A DNA stretch of 64,000 bases from Rhizobium sp. CF080 (GCF_000282095.2 NZ_AKKC02000016.1:124001-188000); one strand, 5' to 3'. Numbered from the stretch's first letter, positions 18,434-28,587 are shown. Notes: a model not told the origin generated them from the letters alone. Made by a program: numbers and translations.

Positions 18434-21400
18434 CAATGCGCTGCCGCTTTCTGCTGCTTTGAGACGGAATGGCTCTTCACGAGCTTGTCGACAACGCCGT
18501 TCTCAGCCGGCGCCGCGTCTTCCGTCTCATCACTATGCGTCGATACGCGCTCGCGCAAGCGCGTGACGACATCGCCGACGGTGGTGTCGTCGCCGACCCC
18601 GCTTAAGGGGATATCGAAGCCGGTCTTCTGCTGGAAGCCCATGCCGAGCTCCATTGCCATCAGACTGTCGAGGCCGATCTCTTTCAGGATCTTGTCCGGG
18701 GTGATCGTATCCTCGGTGACGCGCAGGATCGCCGCGATCTCGCCGGCGACCAGCGTATGGAGGATCTGCTGCGCCTCCTCCGCTGATTTGCCGCGGATCA
18801 GCTCTTCCAGATCGATCGTGTCGCCTTCCGCCGTCGCATTGCTGCTGCCGGCATGGCGCAGCACCGTCTCGAAGATCGCGCTCCGGGAGATCGGCAGCAT
18901 CCGCACGGCATTCCAATCGACTTCCGCAATCATCGCCGCAGCAGCGCCGATGCTGCCGGTATCGGCAACCATGTAGCGCTCGACCTGTTCCAGTGCTTCG
19001 CGCGCCTTCATTGCCGTCTTGCCGATGCGCTTCGACAGCAGCTCGTTGACTTCGCTGTTGCGGGCGAGGAAACCTGTGTCGGCGATCGCGCCGAAACCGA
19101 CGGCGAGCGCCGGAAGACCGGCGGCACGGCGGGCGCGCGCCAGGCCTTCGAGATAACCGTTGGCGATGACGTAATTCGCCTGGCCGGGATTGCCAATCAT
19201 CGTGGTGGCCGAGGAGAAGAGCAGGAAGAGTTCCAGCTCGTCCTTCAAGGTCAGGCGGTGGAGGATTTCGGCGCCCTTCACCTTTACGTCGACGACCGGC
19301 TTGTTACGTTCGGGCGTCAGGTTGGAGAGCAGCGCGTCGTCGAGCACCATGGCTGCATGAATGATGCCCTTCACCGGACCTTCGCTGCGCAGGAGCTCGA
19401 GCAGAACGGCGGTGGCGGTCTCGTCGGTGATGTCGCAGGCATGGACCGTCGCATGGACGCCCTTCTTGTGCCAGACGGCGATTGCCGCATGCGTCGCATC
19501 GTCGGCCATGCCGCGGCGCGAGCAAAGCGCGATGCGGCGTACACCCTTGGCGACCAGCCATTCCGCTGCCGAAAGGCCGAAACCGCCAATGCCGCCGGCG
19601 ACCAGGAAGATGCCGCCTTCGGAGAAGCGCAGCGGCTTGCCAGGGGTGGCCAAAACCTTGTCCTTTCCGGCAACCGGCGGACGGACGACGATCTTGCCGA
19701 TATGGCCGGAATTCTGCATCAGCCGGAAGGCGCTGCCGATCTCGTCATGGCTGAAGGCGCGGTAGGGAAGCGGCGCCAGCTTGCCCTCGGCAAACAGGCG
19801 GCCGATCTCGGTGAAGATCTTCTTCGTCACCGCCGGCAGGCTGACCAGAAGCTGGTCAGCGTCGATGCCGAAATAGCTGATATTGCGGCGGAATGGCCGC
19901 AGCCCGATCTTGCGGTCGGAATAATAGTCGCGCTTGCCGAGTTCCAGGAAGCGGCCGAACGGTTTGACCAGTTCGATGCTGCGCTCCATCGCTTCCGAGA
20001 ACAGCGAATTGAGAACCAGATCGACGCCCTCGCCGTTCGTCACGCCGCGGACGCGTGCGACGAAATCGAGGGAACGGGAATCGAAGATGTGGTCGGCGCC
20101 GAGCGCTTCGAGGAAGCGGCGCTTCTCGACGGTTCCGGCTGTCGCAATCACCGTCGCGCCTTTGAGCTTGGCGATCTGCAGCGCGGCGAGACCGACGCCG
20201 CCGGCAGCGCCATGAATGAGAATCGTCTCGCCCTTCTCGATATGGCCGAGCTGGACCATCGCATAGTAGGCGGTCAGGAAGGCCACGGGCACTGTGGCGG
20301 CGGCTGCAAAATTCAGCCGGTCGGGGAATTTCGTGACGCCGTCGCGGCGAACCCGGACATGGGTCGAAAACGCCGCTGGCGCGATGCCCATGACCCGGTC
20401 GCCCGGATAAAGGTCGTTGACATCAGATCCGACCTGGACCACGCGACCGGCAAGCTCCATGCCGATCGTGGCGCCGGCAAAGCCGTCTTCCAGCGCCTCT
20501 TCCGGCAGCAGGCCCATCGCCCACATGACGTCGCGGAAATTGAGACCGGTCGCCTCGACCGCGATCACCACCTCGTCCTTGTCCGGCACGGGAAGATCGC
20601 AGGCTTCCCAGGCAATGCTGTCGACGCGGCTGCTGACAAGCTGCCGGATCGTCGCCGCCGGAAAATCGGAGACCAGGACGTCGGACGTCGGGAACGGACC
20701 GGTGGCGGCGCGGATTTCCCGAAGCCGGCCATCGACGATCGCCCATTCGCGATTGTTCGTGGAAGCGGACAATATGTCCGTCAATGCCGCAGACGTTGCG
20801 GGGAGATCGGTTTCGGCATCCAGCAGGTGCACATCGAACAGATCGTATTCGTTCTGCAGCACGCGGGCGAAGGTCCAGAGGCCGGCATTGGCCTCGTCCG
20901 TTCGCTCGCCAGCCAGCGGCGATCCGCCGGGCGCCAGGATTGCGAGTTTCGGTCTTGCCGCGAAGATTCCGGCTTCGCGAAGATAGGCAACCAGAGACTC
21001 CGCAAGCGAACGGGAGGTCCGCAAGCGGTCCTCAGCCAGCACCGAGACGTCACGCGTGCCCCTGCGTTCAGCCACATAGATCAACCGAAGCGGCTGGTCT
21101 TCGAAACGGACAAAGGCTTCGCCAAGCTCTGCCTCGCCGCAATCGGCACCGAGCGTATCGACCTTTACGACGCCAAAGGAAATTGCAGCATCAGCCCGCT
21201 CGGCAAGCAGCAGAACCGGGCTTCCAGGCGCAAAGGAGGTGATCTCCTGCGGAGCGACGGCAGCAGAAGCGGTCGCCAGCAGCAACGCCCCTTCCGGATA
21301 ACCGCGCTCTTCCACATGCGGCCGGACAAAACCGAGATCGCCGATCAGATCCTCAACCTGAGGCGCGGCTCCGAGCTGGCCGATCGGGAATTCCGGGGAC

Positions 21401-24400
21401 TGGCTGTTTTCGAACCAGCCGTCCGACTGGCCGAAGACGAAATCGTTGAATGCCGACGGGGCACGATCGGCAAAGAGAAGAACGGCGCCATTGGCGGCGG
21501 CAGAACGGATAGCTGCCCGCACCTCGTCATGGCCCGACAGCAGCTTCTGGCTCTGGGTACCGGCAGCAACCACCAGGTCGGCTGATGGCAGCGCCTTGAG
21601 CTTGTCCATTTCCGGCAGCGTCACGTGGACATCGTGTTCGAAAGCAAGTTCGAGGGTGCGGCGGACGCTTTCCCGGGGCTCGGCGATCGTCAACGTCGCG
21701 CCGTTTTGCGCGGCGATCGTCGCGAGACGGCGGCTCAGCGCCACCGACGTCGAACCGGCTTTGAGGATATGGCGAACCTCGCCCTTGCGCGCGGCGACGG
21801 CTGTTTCGACGGCTTCGACCGTGGCCGACAGGCGGCGGCCGGCAAGCGGCGAATGGACGAGCACGTGGTCGAGCGTCGCTTCGCTGACATTGTCGGCTTT
21901 CGCACCCTTCTCACTGTGATCGTGGAGAGATGCCGAAGAGAGGCGCTCCAGCGCATCGCAATAGGCATTGTTGACGAGTACCGCTTCGGCGACGCGGCCC
22001 GCATCCTCCCGGTAGACTTCCTGCAAGATCTCGCTGACCGGCGGCAGGGTGAAGTCGCGCGGAACGTGCCACTCGCCATCGTCCGAGGTCGCAATCCCGG
22101 CGTCTTCGAGGATGAACAGGCAATTGGTCAGGAACGAACGGAACGGCGTATCACCCGGAAGACGACGGGTCGAGACGATGCCGCGATGATCGGCGACCGT
22201 CGCGGCAATCTCATGACAGGCCCGGTAGATGGCCGCGTCGATCAGCAGGGTCGCGTTGTCCGACGGTCGGGACTTGGCGGCCGCGAATATATGCGCAGCA
22301 TCGAACCCCTGCTCGTCCCGCGAGGACGCGAGCGACGCCGGAACGCTTTCATAGTGGAATGCAACGGATGCCAGTGTGTGATGACGGCGCAGCGAGGTGC
22401 GCCGGAAACGGCAATCATCGAAGGCCGCGACACGATTTCCAACCGCGTCGAACATCTGGAAGCGGACCTTGATCGAATATCCGCTGAACCGTTCGATCTC
22501 GATCCGTGCCTTGGCGATCGGGCCACCCTTGCCAGACACCCGGATCGAGCCGAAGCGAACGGGGATATAGGGCGCGCCGGCCTCGTTGCCGGAAAGCGCG
22601 CCGAAAAGCGCGACCAGGCCATGGAAAGCCGCATCGACGGAAAACGGATTGAGGTTGTATTCGACAAAGGGATGAGCCGGCTTTTCCGCCGGTTTCAGAT
22701 CCACCTCGATGAAGGTGCGTCCGAAGGACGTGGCTTTGGATAGGAGCTGGAAGCACGGACCGTATTGAAGGCCGAAGCGCTCGGCAGTCTCGTAAGCTTC
22801 GTCCGATGTCACCACCGAGCCCTGCGCGCCGGCAGGCCTTGCCATCGGCACGTCGGCTTCGGCTTCGATCGGGCGGCGGCTGCGGGCGACTGCGTGAACC
22901 GTCCAATCGTCATGGCTCAGCCGCTCGCGCGAGCGGATCTCGATATAGCCGGTCTCCGGCGACAATAGCGTCGAAAGCTCGACGATACGGTCCTGGCGCA
23001 GTTCCAGCGGCCGGACGATTTCGAGGTTGGAGATCTCGACCTCATCGGTGCCGTAATAACGCTGCGCAGCCGTCACAGCGATTTCGATGAAACCGCTGCC
23101 CGGCAGGATAGGGCGCGAATCCACCACATGCTCGGCGAGATCGGGGAAAAGCCGCGCGTCGATATGGTTCTTCCAATGAGCCGCATTGGGATCGGCACGC
23201 CAGCCGAGCAGCGTGTAGGGAAGTTTGGCATTGCGACCGAACACGTCGATTTCGTCGGTCGTCGACAGGCTCTGCAGATCGATCGGCTCGAACGGCAGAC
23301 CCGGCAGATCGACGAAAGCGTTGCGCTTGCCGCTGTGGCGCGACAGCAGCGGCGACGCGCCGTGCGCGACCGCGCGGGCAAAAGACTGCGCGACCGGATC
23401 CCTGCCCGGCACCGGCGTCTCGCGCTGCAGCGTCGCAGTCACCACGGCCGGGACGGAATTCTGCTTGGCGATATCGCCAACGTAATTCGACAGGATGGGG
23501 CGCGGTGATATCTCGATAAACAGATTGCAGCCCATGTCCATCGCCGCCTGCGCAGCGGCCTTGAACATCACCGGTTCGCGGACATTGTGCCACCAATATT
23601 CGGCATCCAGTCCCTGGCCGTCCTGAACCGCACCGGTAACCGTCGAAACGAACGTACAGGTGCCGGTTTCGGGCTCTATCTGCGGCAGATCGGCAAGGAA
23701 GGCGTCCTTCGCCTTGTCGATGATCGGATGATGAAACGGGTAGTTGATATCGAGGACATGGGCGACGATCTGGGCCTTGCGGGCCGCATCGCGGAATGCC
23801 TGAATCTCGTCGGTCGGACCGGAAATCGTTACCGAGTTCGGCGCATTGATCGCCGCCACGCAGATTTCGTCCAGACCGTTCGCTCTCGCAAAGGCAAGCG
23901 CGGCCTCTTCGTTCATGACAACGGCGGCCATCTTGCCTTGGCCGGCAAAAAGATCCTGGTAGCGGGAGCGCTTGGCGACGATCGCGACCGCCTCCGCCGC
24001 CGTCAGGGCCTTTGCCACATAGGCTGCGGCGATTTCCCCGACCGAATGGCCGAACACCACATCCGGCCGCACGCCGAGAGCGACGAGACAATCCGAGAGG
24101 GACGCCTGGACCGCAAAAAGCAGCGGCTGAGCGATCTTGGTATCGCCAAGGCGAAGCGCAAGGTCGGGCGCGACGAGTACATCCGTCAGCTTCTCGCCGA
24201 GATGATATTCGAAGAGCGCGCTGAACGACTGGAAACACTGGCGGAAATGCCGGCTCTCCTGATAGGCCTCGACGCCCATGCCCGCCCATTGGGCACCGTT
24301 TCCGGAAAACACGAAGGCGATCCTGGCAGCCTGGGCCGGAGCCTCGCCGCGCTCGCCCTGCGAAGCCTCGCCGGCAATATGTGTTTCGATCGCCTTCAGG

Positions 24401-25887
24401 ACACCTTCGCTGTCCTTGGCCTCGACCGCGAACCGATGGCGCAGCGCGTCTCTGTTGGCAGCGGTCGAACCGATGATGCGACGGGCTTCCTGCGGCGCCG
24501 AGGCGGACAGCCGGTTCCGGTAATCTTCGAGCAGCCGCGACAGAGCCGCAGCCGTATGGGCGCTTGCAACGAACAGGGCACCCTCGCCCTTCGGCGGATC
24601 GACCGGCGTAATCCGCTCGGGATCGCTGATCACCACATGCGCATTGGTGCCGCCGAAACCGAAGGAGTTGATGCCGGCAAAACGCGGCTCCTTGGCAGGA
24701 AGCAGCTTGACCGCCGAAGTGGTCACCCGGACATTGAGGCTATCGAAATCGATATCCTCGTTGACCCTTTCGATATGCAGCGATGCGGGCAGGAAATTGT
24801 CTTCGAGCGCGATCATCGCCTTCAGCAAGCCGAACAGGCCCGAGGCCGGCTCGGTATGGCCGATATTGGTCTTGATCGAACCGATCGGCACCGGGGCGCG
24901 GCGCTTCTTGCCGATCACGGTACCGATCGCCCAGACTTCGGCCGGATCGCCGACGCGCGTGCCAGTGCCGTGCCCCTCGACGAAGGCGAGACGATTCACG
25001 TCGATCGCGCCGTCCTCGTAGATCGAGCGCAACAGCGCCGCCTGGGCTTCGCGGGACGGAAGGCTGATGAAATTGGTGCGGCCGGAGGAATTGACCGCGA
25101 CTGCGTGCAGCCGGGCATGGCTGCGGTCGCCTTCCCGCCGCGCCCGATCGGAGCGGCGCAGAACGATCGCAACACCACCCTCCGAGCGTACGTAGCCATG
25201 GCCGTTGGTATCATAGGCCCGGCAGAGCCCTTCCGGCGACAGCATCCGCGCCTGGGCGAACCCCACGAAGGACAGCGGATGCACGAGCAGGTTGATGCCG
25301 CCGACGATCGCCGTGTCAATATCGCCCCTTTCAAGGGCTGCGACCGCCTGATCAAGGGCGACCAGCGACGACGAACAGGCCGTATCGATCGTCATACTCG
25401 GGCCCTTGAGGCCGAAGACATGCGAGATGCGGTTGGAGACGATCGACAGCGTGTTGCCGGTCATGAAATAGGGGCTGCCGGCGGCCGGATCCTCGGACAG
25501 AAGGTTGCCGCTTTCGAGGCTCGATGCGCCGATATAGACCCCGACCCGCTCGCCCGCGAGCTTGCTGACCGGCAGATTGGCATCTTCGAGCGCCTGCCAC
25601 ACCAGGTTGAGCAGAACCCGCTGCTGCGGGTCCATCTGCATCGCTTCGCGCTGCGACAGGCCGAAGACCGCCGGATCGAACGCATAGATATCATCGAGCA
25701 CGCCAGCGGCGAACGTATAGGTCTTTCCGGGAATGCCCTGTGCGGGATGCCAGAAACGGGCGCTGTCCCAACGATCATCCGGTATCCGAGTGATTGTGCA
25801 CAATCCCTCGCTCAGAACCCTCTGCAGCTCCCGTACAGAATTTGCGCCTGGGGCAACGCTGGCCCTGCCGATGATCTCGATCGTCAT
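18433..25887 (-). CDS. rkpA: RkpA-like multidomain type I fatty acid/polyketide synthase
   Basis: About 2484 residues from the ATG at 25887 (a GTG lies two codons upstream). Domain order by motif: ketosynthase (Cys near 171 in DTACSSS, His in EGHGTGT and NIGHTE); acyltransferase (GHSVGE, Ser near 615); dehydratase near 920-1200 (HVVDSRPILP and DAAFH); a linker near 1300-1600 resembling a dead methyltransferase; enoylreductase (HGAAGGVGLAALQ); ketoreductase (AGGIGGFG, SSATTMIGNPGQANY); acyl carrier protein (GLDSL, Ser near 2408). This fully reducing set matches S. meliloti RkpA, a fatty acid synthase-like protein for capsule production. It probably builds a saturated acyl chain iteratively, since there is one module and no thioesterase. 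The chain is likely released by RkpG. Confidence 0.9.
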   Translation of the reverse strand: MTIEIIGRASVAPGANSVRELQRVLSEGLCTITRIPDDRWDSARFWHPAQGIPGKTYTFAAGVLDDIYAFDPAVFGLSQREAMQMDPQQRVLLNLVWQALEDANLPVSKLAGERVGVYIGASSLESGNLLSEDPAAGSPYFMTGNTLSIVSNRISHVFGLKGPSMTIDTACSSSLVALDQAVAALERGDIDTAIVGGINLLVHPLSFVGFAQARMLSPEGLCRAYDTNGHGYVRSEGGVAIVLRRSDRARREGDRSHARLHAVAVNSSGRTNFISLPSREAQAALLRSIYEDGAIDVNRLAFVEGHGTGTRVGDPAEVWAIGTVIGKKRRAPVPIGSIKTNIGHTEPASGLFGLLKAMIALEDNFLPASLHIERVNEDIDFDSLNVRVTTSAVKLLPAKEPRFAGINSFGFGGTNAHVVISDPERITPVDPPKGEGALFVASAHTAAALSRLLEDYRNRLSASAPQEARRIIGSTAANRDALRHRFAVEAKDSEGVLKAIETHIAGEASQGERGEAPAQAARIAFVFSGNGAQWAGMGVEAYQESRHFRQCFQSFSALFEYHLGEKLTDVLVAPDLALRLGDTKIAQPLLFAVQASLSDCLVALGVRPDVVFGHSVGEIAAAYVAKALTAAEAVAIVAKRSRYQDLFAGQGKMAAVVMNEEAALAFARANGLDEICVAAINAPNSVTISGPTDEIQAFRDAARKAQIVAHVLDINYPFHHPIIDKAKDAFLADLPQIEPETGTCTFVSTVTGAVQDGQGLDAEYWWHNVREPVMFKAAAQAAMDMGCNLFIEISPRPILSNYVGDIAKQNSVPAVVTATLQRETPVPGRDPVAQSFARAVAHGASPLLSRHSGKRNAFVDLPGLPFEPIDLQSLSTTDEIDVFGRNAKLPYTLLGWRADPNAAHWKNHIDARLFPDLAEHVVDSRPILPGSGFIEIAVTAAQRYYGTDEVEISNLEIVRPLELRQDRIVELSTLLSPETGYIEIRSRERLSHDDWTVHAVARSRRPIEAEADVPMARPAGAQGSVVTSDEAYETAERFGLQYGPCFQLLSKATSFGRTFIEVDLKPAEKPAHPFVEYNLNPFSVDAAFHGLVALFGALSGNEAGAPYIPVRFGSIRVSGKGGPIAKARIEIERFSGYSIKVRFQMFDAVGNRVAAFDDCRFRRTSLRRHHTLASVAFHYESVPASLASSRDEQGFDAAHIFAAAKSRPSDNATLLIDAAIYRACHEIAATVADHRGIVSTRRLPGDTPFRSFLTNCLFILEDAGIATSDDGEWHVPRDFTLPPVSEILQEVYREDAGRVAEAVLVNNAYCDALERLSSASLHDHSEKGAKADNVSEATLDHVLVHSPLAGRRLSATVEAVETAVAARKGEVRHILKAGSTSVALSRRLATIAAQNGATLTIAEPRESVRRTLELAFEHDVHVTLPEMDKLKALPSADLVVAAGTQSQKLLSGHDEVRAAIRSAAANGAVLLFADRAPSAFNDFVFGQSDGWFENSQSPEFPIGQLGAAPQVEDLIGDLGFVRPHVEERGYPEGALLLATASAAVAPQEITSFAPGSPVLLLAERADAAISFGVVKVDTLGADCGEAELGEAFVRFEDQPLRLIYVAERRGTRDVSVLAEDRLRTSRSLAESLVAYLREAGIFAARPKLAILAPGGSPLAGERTDEANAGLWTFARVLQNEYDLFDVHLLDAETDLPATSAALTDILSASTNNREWAIVDGRLREIRAATGPFPTSDVLVSDFPAATIRQLVSSRVDSIAWEACDLPVPDKDEVVIAVEATGLNFRDVMWAMGLLPEEALEDGFAGATIGMELAGRVVQVGSDVNDLYPGDRVMGIAPAAFSTHVRVRRDGVTKFPDRLNFAAAATVPVAFLTAYYAMVQLGHIEKGETILIHGAAGGVGLAALQIAKLKGATVIATAGTVEKRRFLEALGADHIFDSRSLDFVARVRGVTNGEGVDLVLNSLFSEAMERSIELVKPFGRFLELGKRDYYSDRKIGLRPFRRNISYFGIDADQLLVSLPAVTKKIFTEIGRLFAEGKLAPLPYRAFSHDEIGSAFRLMQNSGHIGKIVVRPPVAGKDKVLATPGKPLRFSEGGIFLVAGGIGGFGLSAAEWLVAKGVRRIALCSRRGMADDATHAAIAVWHKKGVHATVHACDITDETATAVLLELLRSEGPVKGIIHAAMVLDDALLSNLTPERNKPVVDVKVKGAEILHRLTLKDELELFLLFSSATTMIGNPGQANYVIANGYLEGLARARRAAGLPALAVGFGAIADTGFLARNSEVNELLSKRIGKTAMKAREALEQVERYMVADTGSIGAAAAMIAEVDWNAVRMLPISRSAIFETVLRHAGSSNATAEGDTIDLEELIRGKSAEEAQQILHTLVAGEIAAILRVTEDTITPDKILKEIGLDSLMAMELGMGFQQKTGFDIPLSGVGDDTTVGDVVTRLRERVSTHSDETEDAAPAENGVVDKLVKSHSVSKQQKAAAH

Positions 25888-26111
25888 GGTCACTCGGTGT
25901 TCGTCACATCTAGTGTGGCAGAGGGGTCAGGCCATCTCGCCAGATAACTTTAACAACACACTTAATAAGGGTTGTCACGAAAAAACCTCGGGATATTCAA
26001 TCCTGCATATGGATTTCTGGGGGTTGTGAAACGCGAATTAACCATCGGTTGCACCACCATGCAAGTCCGTCCAAAGAGGTGGGAGATCTAATATTCCCGC
26101 CACAGGGCAGT

Positions 26112-26140
26112 CTGAAAAGTTCCCTGACCCTTGGTCAGTT
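26112..26140 (-). terminator. Weak hairpin at the stop codon of the export lipoprotein gene
   Basis: On the minus strand CTGACC-AAG-GGTCAG forms a six-pair hairpin that includes the stop codon, followed by GGAACTTTTC. The short stem and short T run make it a weak candidate terminator or attenuator between this gene and rkpA. Confidence 0.3.
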
Positions 26141-27322
26141 TCCGAGCCGGTCTAGATTATACGCCACACCAGCCCCTTGCGACGCGATGCCGAGGGGCGC
26201 ACCGATCAGCGTCAGGAACTTTCGCAGGTCGACGCTCATATGACGAGACGCATAAATCACGTCGCGATTTTTGATGGGGAACGTCTGGCCGACAAGCAGG
26301 CTGTCCGGGTGGGTCATGTCGAAACTGTAGACGATCGGATAACGACCGACTCTATCCGGCTTCATTCCCTTACTCAGCAACTCGTTGAAGCGCTGCGTGC
26401 CGAGCAGACTCATGACGACATCCGGCTCTTCGTACCGGAAAAGGAAGTAACCTTTGGCATCGACAGCAGTGTCGTTGCCGCCTCCTCCGAGCGCCACCGC
26501 TTCGAGCAGATTGAGATCGCTGGCGCCGAAGTTGACGCGTCCATTCGTCTTAACCGATCCGAGCAGCGTGAACGTCCGCGGATCGCGAGAGACAAAAATC
26601 TGGTCTCCCGGCTGAACGAAGATATTTTCGGACGGGTTATCGATGACCGAGGACAGTAGTGCCACCCCGGTCTTGCGACCACGAACAAGCGTAACATAGG
26701 TTTCGTACGGTTGTCCCGTCGGGCCGCCCGCCTTGGCGATCACGTCGGTAATCTTTTCGCCGACAAGGCCAAGCGGAACCTGAGCGGAATTTGCGACGGC
26801 GCCGGAAACAGTGACTTTTCGCGACGCGGTGTTTACGCTGCTGACGATAACATCCGGTTCGACGGCCTTGCTCGTCAATGCGGACAGAATGGCCTGGCGG
26901 GCTTCTTCGAGTGTCTTTCCCGCAAACCGCACAGCGCCGACGTAAGGGATCGCGGCAGTCCCGTCTGGCTGGACGACGACATCGATATTCGTCTGCTTCG
27001 ATTCGCTTGTGGAGAACAGCCCATCCGCTCCCGCTTCGAAGATGCTGATCTTCAACTGGTCACCGACACCGATCACCACCCGGCCAACGCCTCCGCCAAT
27101 TCCGAACCGGCGATTGAGGGCTGTGGCAATATATTCAGACACCAGCTTTGCGGTTCGACTGTCGACATTGACTATATCGAACACGGCCGCATCGATGCGC
27201 CCGACCTGCTCGGGAGATTGACCGGCATCAGCCTTGATATCAGCCGTCAATGGTCCTTCGCCGGGTACGGCCTGGCAACCAGCCAAGGCTGCACAGATCA
27301 TCATCGCGGTCATTCGAACCAA
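26135..27322 (-). CDS. Polysaccharide export (OPX/Wza-like) outer-membrane lipoprotein
   Basis: About 395 residues. I choose the TTG at 27322, which has GGAG seven bases upstream; the ATG three codons later (27313) has no site at usable distance, and the longer frame upstream is not signal-like. The N-terminus MVRMTAMMICAALAGCQ is a lipoprotein signal with lipobox LAGC. It is followed by a polysaccharide export domain (GVGDQLKISIFEAGADGLF) and SLBB-type repeats (VSGAVANSAQVPLG, LLGSVKTNGRVNFG). It would form the outer-membrane channel for a surface polymer. It lies about 250 bases upstream of rkpA on the same strand, and is intact, unlike the related gene at 13877-15082. Confidence 0.88.
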   Translation of the reverse strand: MVRMTAMMICAALAGCQAVPGEGPLTADIKADAGQSPEQVGRIDAAVFDIVNVDSRTAKLVSEYIATALNRRFGIGGGVGRVVIGVGDQLKISIFEAGADGLFSTSESKQTNIDVVVQPDGTAAIPYVGAVRFAGKTLEEARQAILSALTSKAVEPDVIVSSVNTASRKVTVSGAVANSAQVPLGLVGEKITDVIAKAGGPTGQPYETYVTLVRGRKTGVALLSSVIDNPSENIFVQPGDQIFVSRDPRTFTLLGSVKTNGRVNFGASDLNLLEAVALGGGGNDTAVDAKGYFLFRYEEPDVVMSLLGTQRFNELLSKGMKPDRVGRYPIVYSFDMTHPDSLLVGQTFPIKNRDVIYASRHMSVDLRKFLTLIGAPLGIASQGAGVAYNLDRLGN

Positions 27323-27666
27323 ATTCGATACTCCAAAATCAACGCCGGTGTGCGTGCGCGGGAGGTTGCACAAACACCTGTTTGAATCCGACCGACCCTC
27401 AAAAGCACACCGGGCCCTGAACAACAAGCCGGATTGCGCGGAGCCCCGGAAAATAAAAATCCTGTGCGCTTTTATGGCCATCGTCCGGCGACAGACTAGT
27501 ACCAGGACGCGAACCTAAACAAGTTGAGTTAAATGCCTTCTAATCAACGTGGTTAACGGGCCGGCGACGGGCACCGCTCGGGAACGCGAGTGGAAGCAGG
27601 AATCACTTTCCTTGCAAGGCCGCTCGATCCGCATAAGCTCCCGCTGCCGCATGGAGATGGAGCGGT
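27323..27666. other. Intergenic region between divergent genes
   Basis: About 340 bases separating the minus-strand export gene from a plus-strand membrane protein gene. It must hold promoters for both. I see no convincing -35/-10 pair, repeat or RNA gene. It is more AT-rich around 27450-27560 than the flanking coding sequence. Confidence 0.6.
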
Positions 27667-28587
27667 TTGAGGTTATCCCGTATTATGTTATCCGCGGGCC
27701 GACCGCCCGACGATCCTCGATCGGAAATGGAGCCCATGCCGGAAGAGGGTAAGGCAGACATACTGACACCAGCCGATCGGCGCCGCAGGCAGCGTTCGGC
27801 CGTTCTCGTGTTCGGCCTCTTCCTTGCCGTCGTGCTGGCGGTACTCGCGACCACCGTGCTCGCCGTCAACAATGGCAGCAACTACAAGCGGCTCGTCCGG
27901 CAATTCGCCCTGGAGCAATACCTTCTCCCCGCCCCGCCGGCGCCGCCCCTGCGAATCGGCCGGCAGAGAGCGTTGCCCCCGGTCGAGCATTATCCGCCCT
28001 GGCTCCTCAATGCAGGCCTCGAACGGATGGCGGTGTTCGAGAAGACCTCGGCACTTTCCGCCGAGGAACGCTGCGAGCTGTTGCGGGACGACAGGGGCAC
28101 GGCGCCCACCTTCACCCGTTCGGGCAACGATTGGGAATGTCTGTTCTTCGAGACGTTCGGGAATGCTGCGCCGGAACCGGCTGCACTGTTCATCCAGGCC
28201 CGCGGCGTCGAGCCCGACATCGTCAACAGCTTTCGCATCAAGGTCAGCCTGACGGATCTGACCATGGAGCTTGCCGTGCTCAGCGAGGCGATCGGCGCCA
28301 CCGAGCGGTTCGGCCTGCCGATGACGCCGGAGACGCGCAGCTACCTGATCGAGAAACTGGCGGGACGCACCGAGTTCAGCTCGATCGTCGAAAACTACCG
28401 GATGACGTTCAGCCGGGAGATCACCGACGCGCGACGCTACAATCTGCTGATCCTGCCGCGTCGGCAGACGGCGAGCTGCGGCGAGCACCCATCGCCCCCG
28501 CCGGACAGGTGGACGACGCCGATCTATCACATGCCTGTCGGCTGCCTGGCGCTGCGCAACGCTATTCCCGGGCAATCCGCCTCTTAG
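27667..28587 (+). CDS. Membrane-anchored protein, DUF6030-like
   Basis: 306 residues from the TTG at 27667 (GGAG four bases upstream); ATGs at 27685, 27727 or 27736 are alternatives. A basic segment (DRRRRQRS) precedes one membrane helix (VLVFGLFLAVVLAVLATTVLAV, about residues 47-68), leaving some 235 residues probably in the periplasm. Conserved-looking features are AVFEKTSALSAEERCELL, WECLFFE and the Cys-rich tail. It resembles the DUF6030 proteins found in rhizobia, which have no assigned function; I recall the family only loosely. Its end overlaps the convergent YhaN-like gene by four bases. Position next to polysaccharide genes suggests, but does not show, a surface-related role. Confidence 0.62.
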   Translation: MRLSRIMLSAGRPPDDPRSEMEPMPEEGKADILTPADRRRRQRSAVLVFGLFLAVVLAVLATTVLAVNNGSNYKRLVRQFALEQYLLPAPPAPPLRIGRQRALPPVEHYPPWLLNAGLERMAVFEKTSALSAEERCELLRDDRGTAPTFTRSGNDWECLFFETFGNAAPEPAALFIQARGVEPDIVNSFRIKVSLTDLTMELAVLSEAIGATERFGLPMTPETRSYLIEKLAGRTEFSSIVENYRMTFSREITDARRYNLLILPRRQTASCGEHPSPPPDRWTTPIYHMPVGCLALRNAIPGQSAS

